Below, piece by piece: positions 11,579 to 24,427 of a stretch of 64,000 bases of DNA. The stretch is taken from the NCBI RefSeq assembly GCF_024713945.1, contig NC_134681.1, forward strand, positions 5,309,501 to 5,373,500. Direction: 5' to 3'. The stretch comes from Dermatophagoides farinae (lineage: Eukaryota; Arthropoda; Arachnida; Sarcoptiformes; Pyroglyphidae). The translations under genes were made by a program, and so were the position numbers. The notes beneath the pieces were generated by a model. The model was given only the letters and a program-made list of their open reading frames with translations. It did no database searches and was not told the origin of the DNA. Every line of letters starts with the position of its first letter. Position 1 is the stretch's first letter.

Positions 11579-13257
11579 CTGTGTATAAGTGAAGAAATGA
11601 CAACAAACAAACAGAAAAAAATTAGAAAAAAATTAGAAAAAAATTTTTTTTACACTATCCATCATTATCAGAAAAAAAATGTCATATTTTCATTTTGTCA
11701 ATTTCTATAGACAAAATGAAAATTTAGGTCAAGATTTTTTTTATTTATTTCAACTATGAGTAACACATGCATTGATTTAATGCCGATAATATCGAATGAC
11801 ATCGAATGGCTTGGTAAAGAAACAAACAAACAAACAAACAAAAAAAAGCACAAAGAAAAAAATTGAAATTGAAACTTTAATTAAAACACATCAGCAACAT
11901 AAATAAATTATTAATTAATGATCATCATCATCATTTAGTTTGTTTTGCTTGAAAACTTCCAATATGTTTCCTATTAGTGTTTTGTATATATGATGATGAT
12001 GACATTGAAAAGTTGATAGCAACAACTACACAATGTCGTTAAGGGACTTTTTTTTTCTTTAATGTCTCGGTTTTTTTTTGATGTTCCGTTAAGTCAGAAG
12101 TTTTAAATTGTATATATATAGTGTGTGTGTAGGTTGATCAATCTAATTTATAATTTTGTTCCCTGTGAATTGAATTCAGTTCCTAGATTTAAAACATTGT
12201 ATGAATATATGAAAAGATGGTTATTTTTTTTTATTTGCACCAAGATTTTCAAATGCCAAAATGATGAAAAGAATTAACTCATGGAAATTGAAAATGTGAT
12301 GGCACACATGATCTTGAGAAACAAACCAGTGACCAGATCAACCTGGACATCCTGGGAAAATTCTGGTCTTTGTTTTTCTCCCTTTTCTTAATTTGTCCTT
12401 GATATTATTATGAATCGTTTTCATCATCATCATCATCAGGCCAGAACCGTTGTCAAAATTGGATTTCTATGAATTTAACATTTGCATTGATGTTTTCAAA
12501 GTTTTTTTTTTACTTTCCATGGTTGTTAAATACTTGTTTGGACCAGTTTTCAATGTATATATAGATAGATTATTCTCGAAACAGGATCAAAGAAAATTTT
12601 TTTTTTCTGTACTTTTGTGTTGGCGTATTGAACAAATATATAATATATATATATGGATAGAAATTAAGATGAAAAACATGATTTAGTTGTTTGATATTGG
12701 TCCCCCCCAAAAAAAATGGATCTTTGTATGGATCAACATGAATTTTTGTCGACAAATTATTATTAATTGAAAATATCATGTATCCACGGACAGACATTTT
12801 GTAAATGGGTCCATACGGTTTATAAATCATAAAAAAAAACATTATAAAACAGTTGAATGAATGTAAATGGAAAAAAAATCGATGGATATTTTTTTTTGTT
12901 ATTATCATCATCATTATTATTTAACTTGTCAATAACGTATGGTTCAATAATTTGGCATTAATTATCTATCTCTTTAAGATTATTATTATTGGTTCTAGAC
13001 AAATTTCCACCACCATTCCATGCCACAAACAAAATTTTTTTTTTTGTTTTAACAAGAAACATAATAATAATAACACAATAACATACGATAAGCGATAATT
13101 TTCTAGATGAACTTCAAGAATAATTTTTTTTTTTTTTTTTGATTCTGGATATTGTTTTTTTTGTATTGCGCATTCTCATTTTTTTTGCAAACATCACAAA
13201 CATACAGTTTCAATGTCAAAATAATAATGTAAAAAAAAATTTGTGGTGGTGGTGGTA

Positions 13258-13269
13258 GGGGGGGGGGGG
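13258..13269 (+). repeat. G12 homopolymer following (GGT)n
   Basis: Four GGT units precede a run of 12 G in otherwise AT-rich intronic DNA. The combination could form a G-quadruplex on the plus strand (the non-template strand is minus for FoxO transcription). No function is claimed. Confidence 0.7.
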
Positions 13270-14745
13270 TAATAAGCATTTGTTTTCCTCAGATTCTTGC
13301 ATGTGATGATGATGATGATGACATGATTCAATATTTTCTAGGATTGTTTAATAAAAACAAAGCATAAATGAAATTTATTTATCCAGTTTCTTTTTCGTCA
13401 TCATTCACAACACATCAATATGGCAAAGACAAAAAAAACAACAACTACCACAACAACAACAACCACAATAACAAAATCCAAAATAAGAATCAAGTTTTTC
13501 ATATTCAATAATAATATAATATAATTAAAAAAAAAATTCAGCACAGAAAATTCTAGCAATGTATTTATAACCAGAAAAAAAACATTCATCGTTGAAAAAA
13601 TCAGGGTTGTTGGCAAAAGAAGAAAATTTCAACAAGAAAAAACAAAAATTTGTAAAGAAAGTACACACCTAGCAAATAAATATGAATACACACATTTTTT
13701 TTTTATTACAAGATTCATGAATTGAATTGAAATTTTTTTTTCGCTTTTAAATACGTTTAGAATTTCAAAGATATTCTTCGGCATTCAGCCAACCATCATT
13801 GTTGTTTGGTGATGATGATGATGATGAAGTGAAAAAAAATAAATTCAATGTTAACAAAAAAAAATGTGAAGGCCTTCCCTTCACAACCTAACATTTCTTT
13901 TTTTTATTCTTTCAACAACAAATATATACATATTTTGTTTTTGCCTTCATTATCTCAGATTATTTATCCATTCGTTTCGAATAACGCCAACACACAAGCA
14001 CTTGCAACACGCATCAGTTAAAATTGAACAAGAAAAAAATGTACTGTATGAATGAAATTCCGAAATAGAATCAGAATTTTTTTCATATTCGGTATTCGAT
14101 TCCGTTATGTTTTTCAATGTTTTCCATCTTTCTCTTTCTAATTCTCTCTCATATACACTTATCACTTATTGCAATCTATGGCATTCTATTCAATTGATGT
14201 TATAGATATATATAACAAGAATTTAACACATTCACTACATCAAACATTTATAAAAATTTGTCATACAAACGAAAATACGTATATATAGAACCAATAAAAA
14301 AAGAATCTATTTACACAAAGAATGAAATTATGATCAAAAAACGGTCCTTCTCTCTCTCTCTCTCATGCCTATCAAAAACAAAGAAAAAGAAAATTCCGAG
14401 ATTATATCAAACTAATTTCTTTGAAAATAAATATAGGTATTTAGTGCGTGTGTGTGTGTGTGTGTGTGTCCAAAATGATATTATTCGTCATTTTGTTTTT
14501 TCGTTTCATTTAAAATTTTTTCATTGTAATTTCAATATATACATACATACATACATAATCCTATGTGATAATTATAATTAAACATTAATTAAATTTGATT
14601 TGATTATTAGTCATGGTATTTGTATTCATTAATTGATTTATAATCGAAAATGATTAAATCAAAAACAATCAATACAAATATCAATCATTTGATGATCATG
14701 TATATCATTTATATGTGTTAATAATAATTTCATAAGATCCAAACT

Positions 14746-14778
<33 letters not shown>

Positions 14779-15243
14779 GTGTGTGTTTGATAATTTTACA
14801 ACAACAAAAAAAAATATTTGCATTTTCCAATACTGAGAAATAACCCAAAGAATGATTAATGATTTGAATTCAACAACAAAAACAATTCTGTCTGTGCAAT
14901 TTTTTCCAACAGGCATCTTAATCTACCTTAAAAATAAGTGCAAAAGAAATAAAATATTTTCAAATGAAAATTCATTTGTAATCTGATATGGTTCTGTTTT
15001 TTTTTTTAGTTTCTAGTTTTTCGTCCATTGTTCTCAGAATGAATCAAAACAAAACAAAAAACTGATGATTTTTGTTCTCTTTCTTTTGAATTCTGTACGA
15101 ATCATGTTTCTTGAGTATTTTTTTTTATTCTGTATGATGATTTAAATTGTATATAAACTATTGTTATTATATAAAGAAAAAAAATTATGGTCGACCCAGG
15201 AAAATTAGATTCTGCCAACAGGCATGTTTCAAAATTTTCGAAA

Positions 15244-15245
<2 letters not shown>

Positions 15246-15283
<38 letters not shown>
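15246..15283. repeat. (CA)n microsatellite
   Basis: About 19 uninterrupted CA units in FoxO intron 1, one of the longest of many (CA)n/(GT)n tracts in the window. Comparable tracts lie at 25470-25503 (AC) and 45674-45706 (TG). Confidence 0.9.
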
Positions 15284-15284
<1 letters not shown>

Positions 15285-15856
15285 AATGATTATATGGAAA
15301 AATTTATTCATTCGATTCTCATTCTGTTTGTTCATTGTATTGTGTATACGGAACTCTGAGAATCTCTTAATATTTGAAAATCTACCTACACACCCACACA
15401 CACTTGATAAAGAATTGAATTCAAATATTTTTTTGGTGGCCAAAAAAAAAGAAAAAAAGATTTCATTTCGATTTCGATAATATTATATGTTGATATTCTA
15501 TCTTACATACATACAAAAAACATACATAACGACATTATGTTTTTTTTTTTGTTTTTTCACCTTTAAGGCATATTGGATAATAATCATAATCATCATCATC
15601 ATCATTATCATTATAATGAATGAAATAAAATGAAATGAAAAAAAAATAAAAGATTTTCTTCATCCACAATTCATGTTCATTCATTCGTTATAATTCATCA
15701 TTCAATTCAATCGACAATACACCATCGATATATGTTGAATTCAGGCAAGCAAACAATTTCATGTAAAGAGGGAAATTTAATTTGAAAATTTGATTGAAAA
15801 TTTATGTTTTTTTTCTTCTTCTTCTTCTAAATAGTTTAAGTGGATTTCATTTTTTC

Positions 15857-15986
<130 letters not shown>

Positions 15987-17105
15987 TTATTTGGCCATTA
16001 GTAACACTTTTTTTTTCTTCTCAACTTGCATATGTCCGGTTTATAATTATACACGTTATATATTATTATTATTATTATTTAAGACCTACTATATAAGTAA
16101 TAATAAGTAAGTATAAGTTTATTATTTCGTTTAATTAATCAATTTTTCGCCCCTCATTTTTTTTCATTATTATCATTCGGCATAAATAAAAAGAGGGAAA
16201 ACTTCAACGAAAAAAAAAAATCATTAAAATAAATGAAAAAAAAGCAATAACAGAAAAAAAAGAAACATTTTTCATATAGATAGATAGAGATTATTATTAA
16301 GAGAAAAAAACATATGCCAACAACGGTTGCTACAAAAAAAAGAAAAATGAAATAAAATGATCGATCCAAATCTTTCTATTATATCATTATCATCATAACC
16401 ATTATAATAGTCCAAATAATATACATACAGGTGTATTGGATGGCCAATCAATAATCAATCGATAATAATAATAAAAAGAAAAAAGATCATAGATCGATCA
16501 ATTTATTTGGCGTATATGAAAAAATAAAGGAGAAGCTTTGCTCCCATCAACAACAACAATAACAACAGCAGCAGCAGCAGTAAGAGAAAAAAAATGAAAT
16601 TTAGATCGATCCAATAAATATACAACATCCGAAAAACATTATGGTACTTTGGATACACACACACACACACACACACACATTGTGTTGAAAATCTTACGTC
16701 ATCATTATTTGTCGTCAAACATTTTTAGTTAGTGAAATTGAAAAACAAAACGTAATGAAGCCAATCATGTTACACATTGGTTTATATTTGGAACCCAATT
16801 TGAAGGCCAAATATATACACACACACACACAACATTTATATACTGGTTATTACATCATTAGGATTGATTTTATTGTATAGAGAATAAATTGAATGTGTTC
16901 ACATAATATGAATTAAAGTAATTATTATGAAATAACAAAACAACAACAAAAATTAATCATGTGATGATTCATCTTAAAATTCAACTCAATATCAATGTTC
17001 AATTGAAGAATTATTGAAAGAGAATAAAAAAAAATTATTATTATTATGCCAATGAAGTATATATGATGATATTTTCAAATTTGACATTTTGAAAATCTTA
17101 CATAT

Positions 17106-17110
<5 letters not shown>

Positions 17111-17149
<39 letters not shown>
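17111..17149. repeat. (AG)n microsatellite
   Basis: About 19 uninterrupted AG units in FoxO intron 1, in the opposite orientation to the CT tract 1.1 kb to its left. Confidence 0.9.
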
Positions 17150-17154
<5 letters not shown>

Positions 17155-17445
17155 GGCAAAGATTCTAATTCTTTCTATTTTTATTATTGATAAGAGAAAC
17201 TCTCGTGTTCACATTTTCAATATCAAGAATCAATAATCAATAATATCAAGAATCAATCATAAATTTAATCCAAATGAACTATAGATAATCAACTTTTTTT
17301 TTTTGCTTTTTTTTGCACATTTCTTAATTTGTTATTATTATTTTCAATGTGATGTACAAAAAAAAAGAAAAAAAATTTAATCCGATATACAAATCCAAGA
17401 ATTTGGAAAAATAACACAAATCTTGAATTTTCAGAATCAATGTGT

Positions 17446-17476
<31 letters not shown>

Positions 17477-19200
17477 GCGTCATTATGGCCCAATGAAAAT
17501 GTTGTCTAAATAGTAATAAATTTTTTTTTCTTCTATCCAAAATGATGATGAAAATCATGAAAACACAAATAATAAATAAATATATATATCGTAGTATACA
17601 TTGTATATGAATGGACAAACTGTTACACACATATATTTAAAGGATTAACAAGTTATATATATAATGAGTATGAGTATATATATATGTGTGAATGTGTGCC
17701 AATGACAGGCGCGTATGGATCAAAACAACAACAACAAAAACAACAACAACAACCAAAACATTAACATAAATTACAAACATTATAACCGAATAGAAACAAA
17801 TAAAGCTGAATATATAAATCAGTTGAAAAATTATATAATGTGTGTTTGAATGGAAGCGAGATAAATTTGGAATGTAATAGAAAAACCAAAACCAAAATGC
17901 AAAAAAATCAAACATAATTTTTATGATTCTTCATTTGGTTTATCAATGTATATCTATTGGTATGTCTAACTAATTAAGAAAAAAAACGAATAAAAGAGAA
18001 ATGTCTGTGTGTGTGTGTGTGTGTATTCTCTACATAATCAAAACAACAACAACAACAAAAAACAATGGTAAATGGAGAAAAAAAATATGTGATTGTATTC
18101 CCATTGGGTATGATCATTATAATTTTTAGCGGCAATTCAAATGAGCAACTTAAATATATTCTATATATTCTTATATTATATTATTCTTATAAATACATTC
18201 AATTTGCAAAGTTAATAGAAAAAGAATCTGAATATAAATTAATTTCAATGAATCACAGAGAAACGAAAAAAAAAACGCAATTCAAACCTCTTCTATAAGA
18301 ACATTGTGTTCAAGCATAACGAAAATCGGACAAAGCATTTTTTCGTTTGTTTTTTTTTCCTAAAAGAATAAAATTCATACTCACGCATATCAACACAACA
18401 GTATAGTATATATTATTTTTAAATTGTATCCAGTTCAGAATATTGAATTGGAATTATAATAAAATTCATACTCAAGGTGTGTGTGTGTGTGTGTGTGTTT
18501 GTGCATATATATCTTTTGTTGTTGTTATTTTTTTTCTCATCTAAAGTTCAATTCAAATGTAATTCTTTGAACCAGGGTGGAAAAAAAATTTTTTCGTTTC
18601 TTAATTCATTCAAAAAAAAAAACAAATTCTAACTCGATATCTTTTTGTTCGTTTTTTTTCTAGTTTGAATTTTTTCTTTAATTTCAAAATGGAATAATAC
18701 CCAAAGCCATCATTTTGATTGGCATATAATTGTTAATCGTCATCATCATCATCATCATCATCATCTACTATACTATGACGCTAAGGATGTGTGTAAACTG
18801 CGGCGAAGCTGAGCCGGCCATTCCTGCTTATTTTCAGTACAAACCTAACTATTTGGTATGAGCTACTCAGTGTGTGTTGTGTGTGTGTGTCTGAGCATGC
18901 GGGAAAACTTTTGAATGCCGCTGAACAGTTCGTCCAGCTCAGAAGTAGAAGTCGCTTCCAAAGAAACGCATTCTGTGGTATGTAGCTTTGACAAAGCTTT
19001 TTTTTCATTGTTCTAGCTCAGCACACGTTGCTGCAGCTTTTGCATCCAATAGATGGTGCAGTCATTCAATAGAACATAGAAAGAGTTCGAATTCGAATTT
19101 TTCGAATTGATTATTGTGATAATACATGTGACACACGTGATTTTCATTTTGTGTGCCTGTGTGAGTGAGTATTTGATGATGAAATCATCATTTTTTATGA

Positions 19201-19692
19201 TTTGGATTTAGAATACGAAAGTATTCTGGATCTGTGATTCGAGATGATTCAGCTCGAAGTGTACCGTTGCCCAATTTAAGAAGCCATTCATTGTATTCAG
19301 CAAAATTGGCTGATCTCATATTGACAGGAACGCACAAAAACACGGAGGCTCTGATTCCTCGGATCATTTTCCAACAAAACGATCAAGATCCTGAACTGCC
19401 ATTCAAATTGGTGCGTAGACAATTTCCTGTGGTGTTGGCTTTTGCTCTGACAATTAATAAGTCTCAAGGGCAATCTTTCGAAAAAGTAGGTGTATACCTT
19501 CCTACACCAGTATTCCAACATGGAATGATGTATGTGGCTCTTTCCCAATGCAAAAATCCAAATAATCTTAAGATTTTTGTTGAGGAAATTGAGGAAAAGC
19601 AAGGTGCTATTTTGCTGAAGGTCAACAACGATCGCAGCATCTACACCAAAAATATCGTATTCCGCCAACTTATCAATATCGATGAACAATAA
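19201..19692 (+). pseudogene. Helitron Pif1-type helicase, C-terminal remnant
   Basis: The frame is open from just after a TGA at 19198 to TAA at 19690-19692. It encodes the end of the Pif1-like helicase of Helitron RepHel proteins: EALIPRIIF, then LVRRQFPVVLAFALTINKSQ (helicase motif V region), then YVALSQCKNPNNLKIF (motif VI). In active members motif VI is normally VALSR; here the arginine finger position is Gln, so ATPase function would be lost. The N-terminal replication-initiator domain and Walker motifs are absent. It has no ATG at the start of the homology and is a fragment, not a gene. Confidence 0.85.
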
Positions 19693-19856
19693 TAAGTATG
19701 CTGTTTGATCGATAAGTTGATGTTGGATTTACGTAACATTTTCAAAAGTGTCAGGTACAATACAAAAGTCATGGCTGACCCTGCGGTACCAAACCGAAAG
19801 CCGGAAGCAAAACGCCGTGCATAGAAATCCACCGTCAGGCACGAAGCGTTAAAATT

Positions 19857-20024
19857 GACACCTTTGGCTGGATGCCAAGCAGGGGGGGCGGCGCAGCCGC
19901 CACACCTGCGGGTATCCAGCTATATTGACCGTCAAGGATTGATACCTTTGACTGGATACCAAGCAGGGGGGGCGGCGCAGCCGCCACCCCTGCGGGTATC
20001 CAGTTATATTGACCGTCAAGGAGT
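19857..20024 (+). repeat. Two tandem 84-bp GC-rich repeats in the Helitron 3' region
   Basis: Unit 1 (19857-19940) and unit 2 (19941-20024) differ at only a few positions. Each contains AGCAGGGGGGGCGGCG, the palindrome GGCGGCGCAGCCGCC, then ACCTGCGGGTATCCAG and TATATTGACCGTCAAGGA. The position just upstream of the terminal hairpin suggests a subterminal repeat that may influence transposition or copy amplification. Confidence 0.9.
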
Positions 20025-20048
20025 CAGCCCCGCAGGGCCAGACCAGGA

Positions 20049-20077
20049 CAGGCGCGAAGCGCCTGTTCTCGGGCTGG
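20049..20077 (+). other. Helitron 3' terminal hairpin and CTGG end
   Basis: CAGGCGC, GAA, GCGCCTG form a perfect 7-bp stem with a 3-base loop. Eight bases later come CTGG (20074-20077) and the host T. This is the standard layout of a Helitron rolling-circle termination signal. Confidence 0.8.
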
Positions 20078-22846
20078 TCATTTATAATGCACATGATAAA
20101 TGATAGCAGTAATAACGGTAGTAGTAGTAGTGTTGGTGGTGGTGGTTGTAGTAGTAGTTATAGTAATAGCTAGTGATAATCGTTAACACAACTATATGCG
20201 CTATAATTGTGTAATCAATTGTTTTTTTTATATAAATTATCAAAAACAATAATATGATGAAAAACGGATGAAAAACAAAACAAAACAAAAAACGTAAAAA
20301 GATTATTATTATTAACACAGATATTCCATTTCTGATACATCCAATATAACAACAAAGAATAATAATTACATCTGCAGAAAAAAAATAGATAGATAGATAG
20401 ATAAAAAGACAGAGAGAATCAGTGAATTCTTTATTCTGTTTTGCTTACTCAAAAACAAAAACGAAAAAAAAATTCCAAGAAAATTGCTAACTTGTTTATA
20501 AGAAGATTATCAATCAAAAGAAATACATAGGGATTTCAAAGAAAATGTAAAAAATATATAGAATTTTTTCCGCACCAATGTTGATGAGAATTGATTTCCC
20601 TCTCCCACTATCTCCTTCTCCTTCTTCTTTACGTTTTTTTTACAGTCTTGTTTCATTTTCCCATTAGTTGTCCCTCAAAAAAAAAATCAAATCAAAACGA
20701 AAAAAAAAATCCTGGAGAGCCATTGAACTAATTAATTTTTCACGGAAATTATCTTTTTTCCCTGAATTTTTTATTTCACGCATATTTTTTCAAATGTTTC
20801 AAATCTATCTCTCTCTCTCTCTCTCTAGTTTGCACTCTGTCCAATTTGTCAGTATCTCTAGACAAAATTTTAAAACTTTCGTTCCAATGACATTTAAAAA
20901 ACAAAAAAAAAAATTCATTGGCTGACTCTTTTTTTCTAATGGAGCTGATCTGAATAATTATTATGATGCTGATGATTATTAATGCGAAAAAAAGAGGGAA
21001 GAGAAAAAAAATTTGTATTAAATTAAAAATTTGCCAAAGTCAATTTAGAGTACGCTCATCATCATTATCATCCATAATGTGAATGATGATGATGATGATG
21101 ATGATGATTGTTAAACGTCAGACGAAAGACAAAAATTTTTTTTTATTTTTTGACTTTTTCATTTCTTTTGATCCATTTAAAAATGACAAATTAATCCTGA
21201 CAAACCATCATCATCATCATCATCATCATCATCTATATACGTCAATTGTCCATCTCATTGATTGTTATAACAAAAACAATGACAAAATGAAATCGATTAT
21301 TTGAAAAAAAAACACTACTTAATGAAAATTGATAATGGCAGGTAAATACTTGAATTTGAATATTCATTCATTTATCAATCAAAATTAATGGCTTGATAAA
21401 CCTGTCATCATCATTACAATATAATCATTAACAAAATTGTCCTATTGTCAATGGAATCAAATTATCCAATTGATAACGAATTAATCTAAAAAAAAAAAAT
21501 GCGAATGATCAGGTTGTATGTATATATATAATAATGATGATTTCAGATGGTCGACCATTTTTGCCAGAATGATTCGGTATATATAAAATGTTTTCACATC
21601 AACAACATCCAATACATTTATATTGAATGATTTGATTAATTTGATATTAAATTGAAAATTAATCAGTAATAAAAATCAACGAAACAAGAAAAAACTTTAA
21701 CGATTTCTACACAAAAAAAAATCATTCAACAATGATTATGATGGTGATGATAATCATTAATGAATGAAACAAAATAGTAAAATCTTTAAAGCCTTGAAGC
21801 AACATTATGCGAATATAAGAAACAAAAAAAAACTTTGGACTCTAAATTCAAAATTATCATCGATTATTATCATTGTTTTTGTTGTTGTTTTTTTTGGTGG
21901 TTAGTCGTTTGTTGTTGAAAAGCAACTGGCAACGATTTTTTATCTTTATCTTTATTTTTTTTTTACACAAAGCAATCATAAAGACAAAATGGACAAACAT
22001 TTCGTACTGTATGTCAAATAAAATGTGATCTGATTCAATCAAATTTAAACTGAAACAAAAAAAAATAATAATCACGTGGTTTTAATGTCTGTATATATAT
22101 TATAACACACCAGGTATAATCAATAATGAACATGTAATTGTCAAAGAATGTTTTTTTTTGTCTAAATGATTAAAATTGAATCAATGAATGAATGTTAATA
22201 AATCCAAAAAAAAAACATTAAACGGTAATGACAGTGTGTGTGTGTTAAACAATGCAAATTAAATAATCATCATCATTATCATGCAATAAAAAAAAGAAGA
22301 AAAAAAATCATTTAAGAAGTAATTCACTTCAAATGAGATTTTGATGACCATTTTTGCATAATAATTATGTTTACAAATCATCATCATTTATTTATTTATT
22401 TATCTATTCAAATCTCGGACATTGCGAGCATATTATAGCATAGCATTTAATCTTGTAATTGAAAAGTTCACCAGACGAGTTAGCAGCAATAACATTGATA
22501 TATATATATATTCTCTATGGATGATTTTCATCACCATTTTTATTTTTCTTTTTTTTCTGTATTCAACTATATTCAATGAATTTTATGCTTGTTTTTAGTA
22601 TAGGAATAAATGAATGAATGAATGAATGAATAAAATGTGTTAATGAAATTGAATATTAATAACGAATTGTCACCAGTAATTTATTTGATTGATTGATGTA
22701 AAAAAAAATAAGAGATAAAAAATCTGCTTACAGGCATGCAACATACACACACACACATAACCAAACAAATCAGGAAAAAGGAAACGGATCCGGAAAATGA
22801 CGGAAAAAATGATAAAATAAAATTTTATTTTTTTTATGACACCTAC
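20078..22846 (-). other. FoxO intron 1, 5' portion
   Basis: Runs from the Helitron to the donor AAG|GTAGGT at 22847/22846. Holds (TAG)n/(GGT)n near 20119-20165, (GAT)n at 21083-21108, (ATC)n at 21207-21232 and (GAAT)n at 22610-22631. No exon or conserved element is recognised. Confidence 0.6.
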
Positions 22847-24313
22847 CTTCCAACCAGCTGATGAATTATTATCGCCTTTATCTTTAAAATATGTCACATT
22901 CTGTACCATCCATTCATATATCTGTGATAATGTTAGACGTTTATCCGGTGAGCCATCGATTGCACGAGCAATTAATTCAGCATATGATGAATTACCCCAT
23001 GCATTACGTCTGGATGTATTCTTTTTTGTTGTTGCCGATGATGATGTACCGGATTCTGAACCAGAACGATGAAGATATGGTGTTTGTCCATTAGATAATT
23101 GTGAATCACTTGCACAACTACCAAGTGATCCATGCACTTTTAGACTAGAATATTTTCCCGTTGTTGTATTATCATTATTATTATCAGCCGGTGTCGTATA
23201 ATATAATTGTTGTTTCTCTGTTTTATCATTCAAATTATTCTGATTATTATTATTATTATTATTATTGTTATTAGATGTTGTCATTGATGTAGATGCAGAG
23301 GTAGATAATGATGTCGATGAATGATTTTGGACAGTTTTATTATCATTTATCGACGTTGTTGTTGATGATGTTGTTGTTGGTGATGATGATGATTTCGATT
23401 GAAATGGATTAGACGGATAAATATGTTGATGTGAATGTTGTTGTTGCTGTGGCTGCTGAAATTGATGTGAAGAAAGAATCTGTATTGGATTGATTAATCC
23501 TGAACGTCCATTCGGATCGTTATGATCATTAACCGGATCATCAAACATATACATTGAAGTATCGACATTATTTTGCAACAAATAAGGTGATTGTGTTTGT
23601 TGCTGTTGTTGTAGTGGTGATTGCTGATGATTTTGCTGTTGATTCGATGTTGATAATGATGTTGGATCAACATCGGTTAAATCTAATGAAGTTAGTACAG
23701 ATGGATTGATAGCATTTGAGGTAATACCATCACAGCCAATACCCATGACCATATCAGAGAAATCACCATCACCATGTAATTGATCATCACCAAATTCATC
23801 TTGTTGTTGTTGTTGAAAACTTAATGATTGTGGCCATGTATATGCACGTGAACGAAATTGTGAATTTTGATTCATACTGGATAGATCGGTAATTGGATCA
23901 TTATCCAAATTATGAAGAATATTTGATTGATTCATTGTTGCCGTAGTTGTATGAAACGGTGATAAAATATGTATGGTATTCGACTGCTCAAGTGAATCAC
24001 ATTCATTCAAATCATTTGTTGCCGCTGCCGTTGTTGCTGTATTTGATGATGATGATGTTGATGATACTATTGTTCCATTTGTAGGCGTTTCTATCAATGC
24101 AGTTGCAGCAGATGTTTGTTGTGAATGTTGTTTTATCGTTGTTGATGTTGTTGTTAATGATGATGATGATGATGATAAATGTGGACCAATCGTAAGAGTA
24201 GATGATAAAGAATTAACACGTGGAGGTGGTGGTGATGGTGTTGAAGAGTATGCAGAACCAGAGAAGTTATAATCTTCTTCGTTCGTATCCTCCATTTCAA
24301 TGATAGGCTCCAT
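22847..24313 (-). CDS. foxo: FoxO exon 1: N-terminal region and first half of forkhead domain
   Basis: 489 codons from ATG 24313 to AAG 22847, donor GTAGGT, phase 0. RSRAYTWPQ near residue 159 is the N-terminal Akt site (RxRxxT-W-P) of FoxO proteins. [14 protein letters not shown] at about residue 435 starts the forkhead domain, followed by [19 protein letters not shown] and [15 protein letters not shown], ending exactly where exon 2 continues with NSIRHN. The start is the first in-frame ATG. The frame is open a further 114 bases upstream without another ATG, and CTTCAG at 24385-24380 could be an acceptor, so an upstream coding exon cannot be excluded. The segment between the Akt site and forkhead is expanded with Gln, Ser, Thr and Asn runs. 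Total inferred protein is 1451 residues, about twice typical FoxO length. Confidence 0.94.
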
Positions 24314-24427
24314 TCCATTACCATTACCAAAACCGATGAAACAATGAAATTGTTTCGTTGGCAATGGCGGTGATGGTAGCTGAAGATTGATTGATTGAAT
24401 CGTGATGAAAATCTTTTTTCTTTCTGT
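24314..24427 (-). promoter_or_regulatory. FoxO 5' leader with possible splice acceptor
   Basis: In frame with FoxO but lacking ATG. AATCTTCAG ending at 24380 resembles an acceptor, fitting FoxO genes that have a distant non-coding first exon. No promoter motif could be assigned with confidence in the flanking AT-rich DNA. Confidence 0.3.

Larger units (their letters stand above)
18764..20077 (+). mobile_element. Helitron, internally deleted, inserted in FoxO intron 1
   Basis: The 5' end reads TCTACTATACTATGACG directly after an A (18763), matching the TC and TCTmTACTA-like start of Helitrons. The 3' end has a 7-bp GC stem with a GAA loop (20049-20065), eight spacer bases, then CTGG (fits CTRR), followed by T. 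Insertion between A and T is the Helitron rule. Inside are a remnant of the RepHel helicase C-terminus (19201-19692) and two 84-bp GC-rich tandem repeats (19857-20024). At 1314 bp it lacks the Rep/HUH nuclease and most of the helicase, so it must be non-autonomous. It lies antisense to FoxO and is GC-richer than its surroundings. Confidence 0.8.

Noticed and set aside
18781-19008. Minus-strand ORF at the Helitron 5' end
   Set aside because: Antisense to the element, no start codon context and no similarity to RepHel; probably chance in GC-richer sequence.
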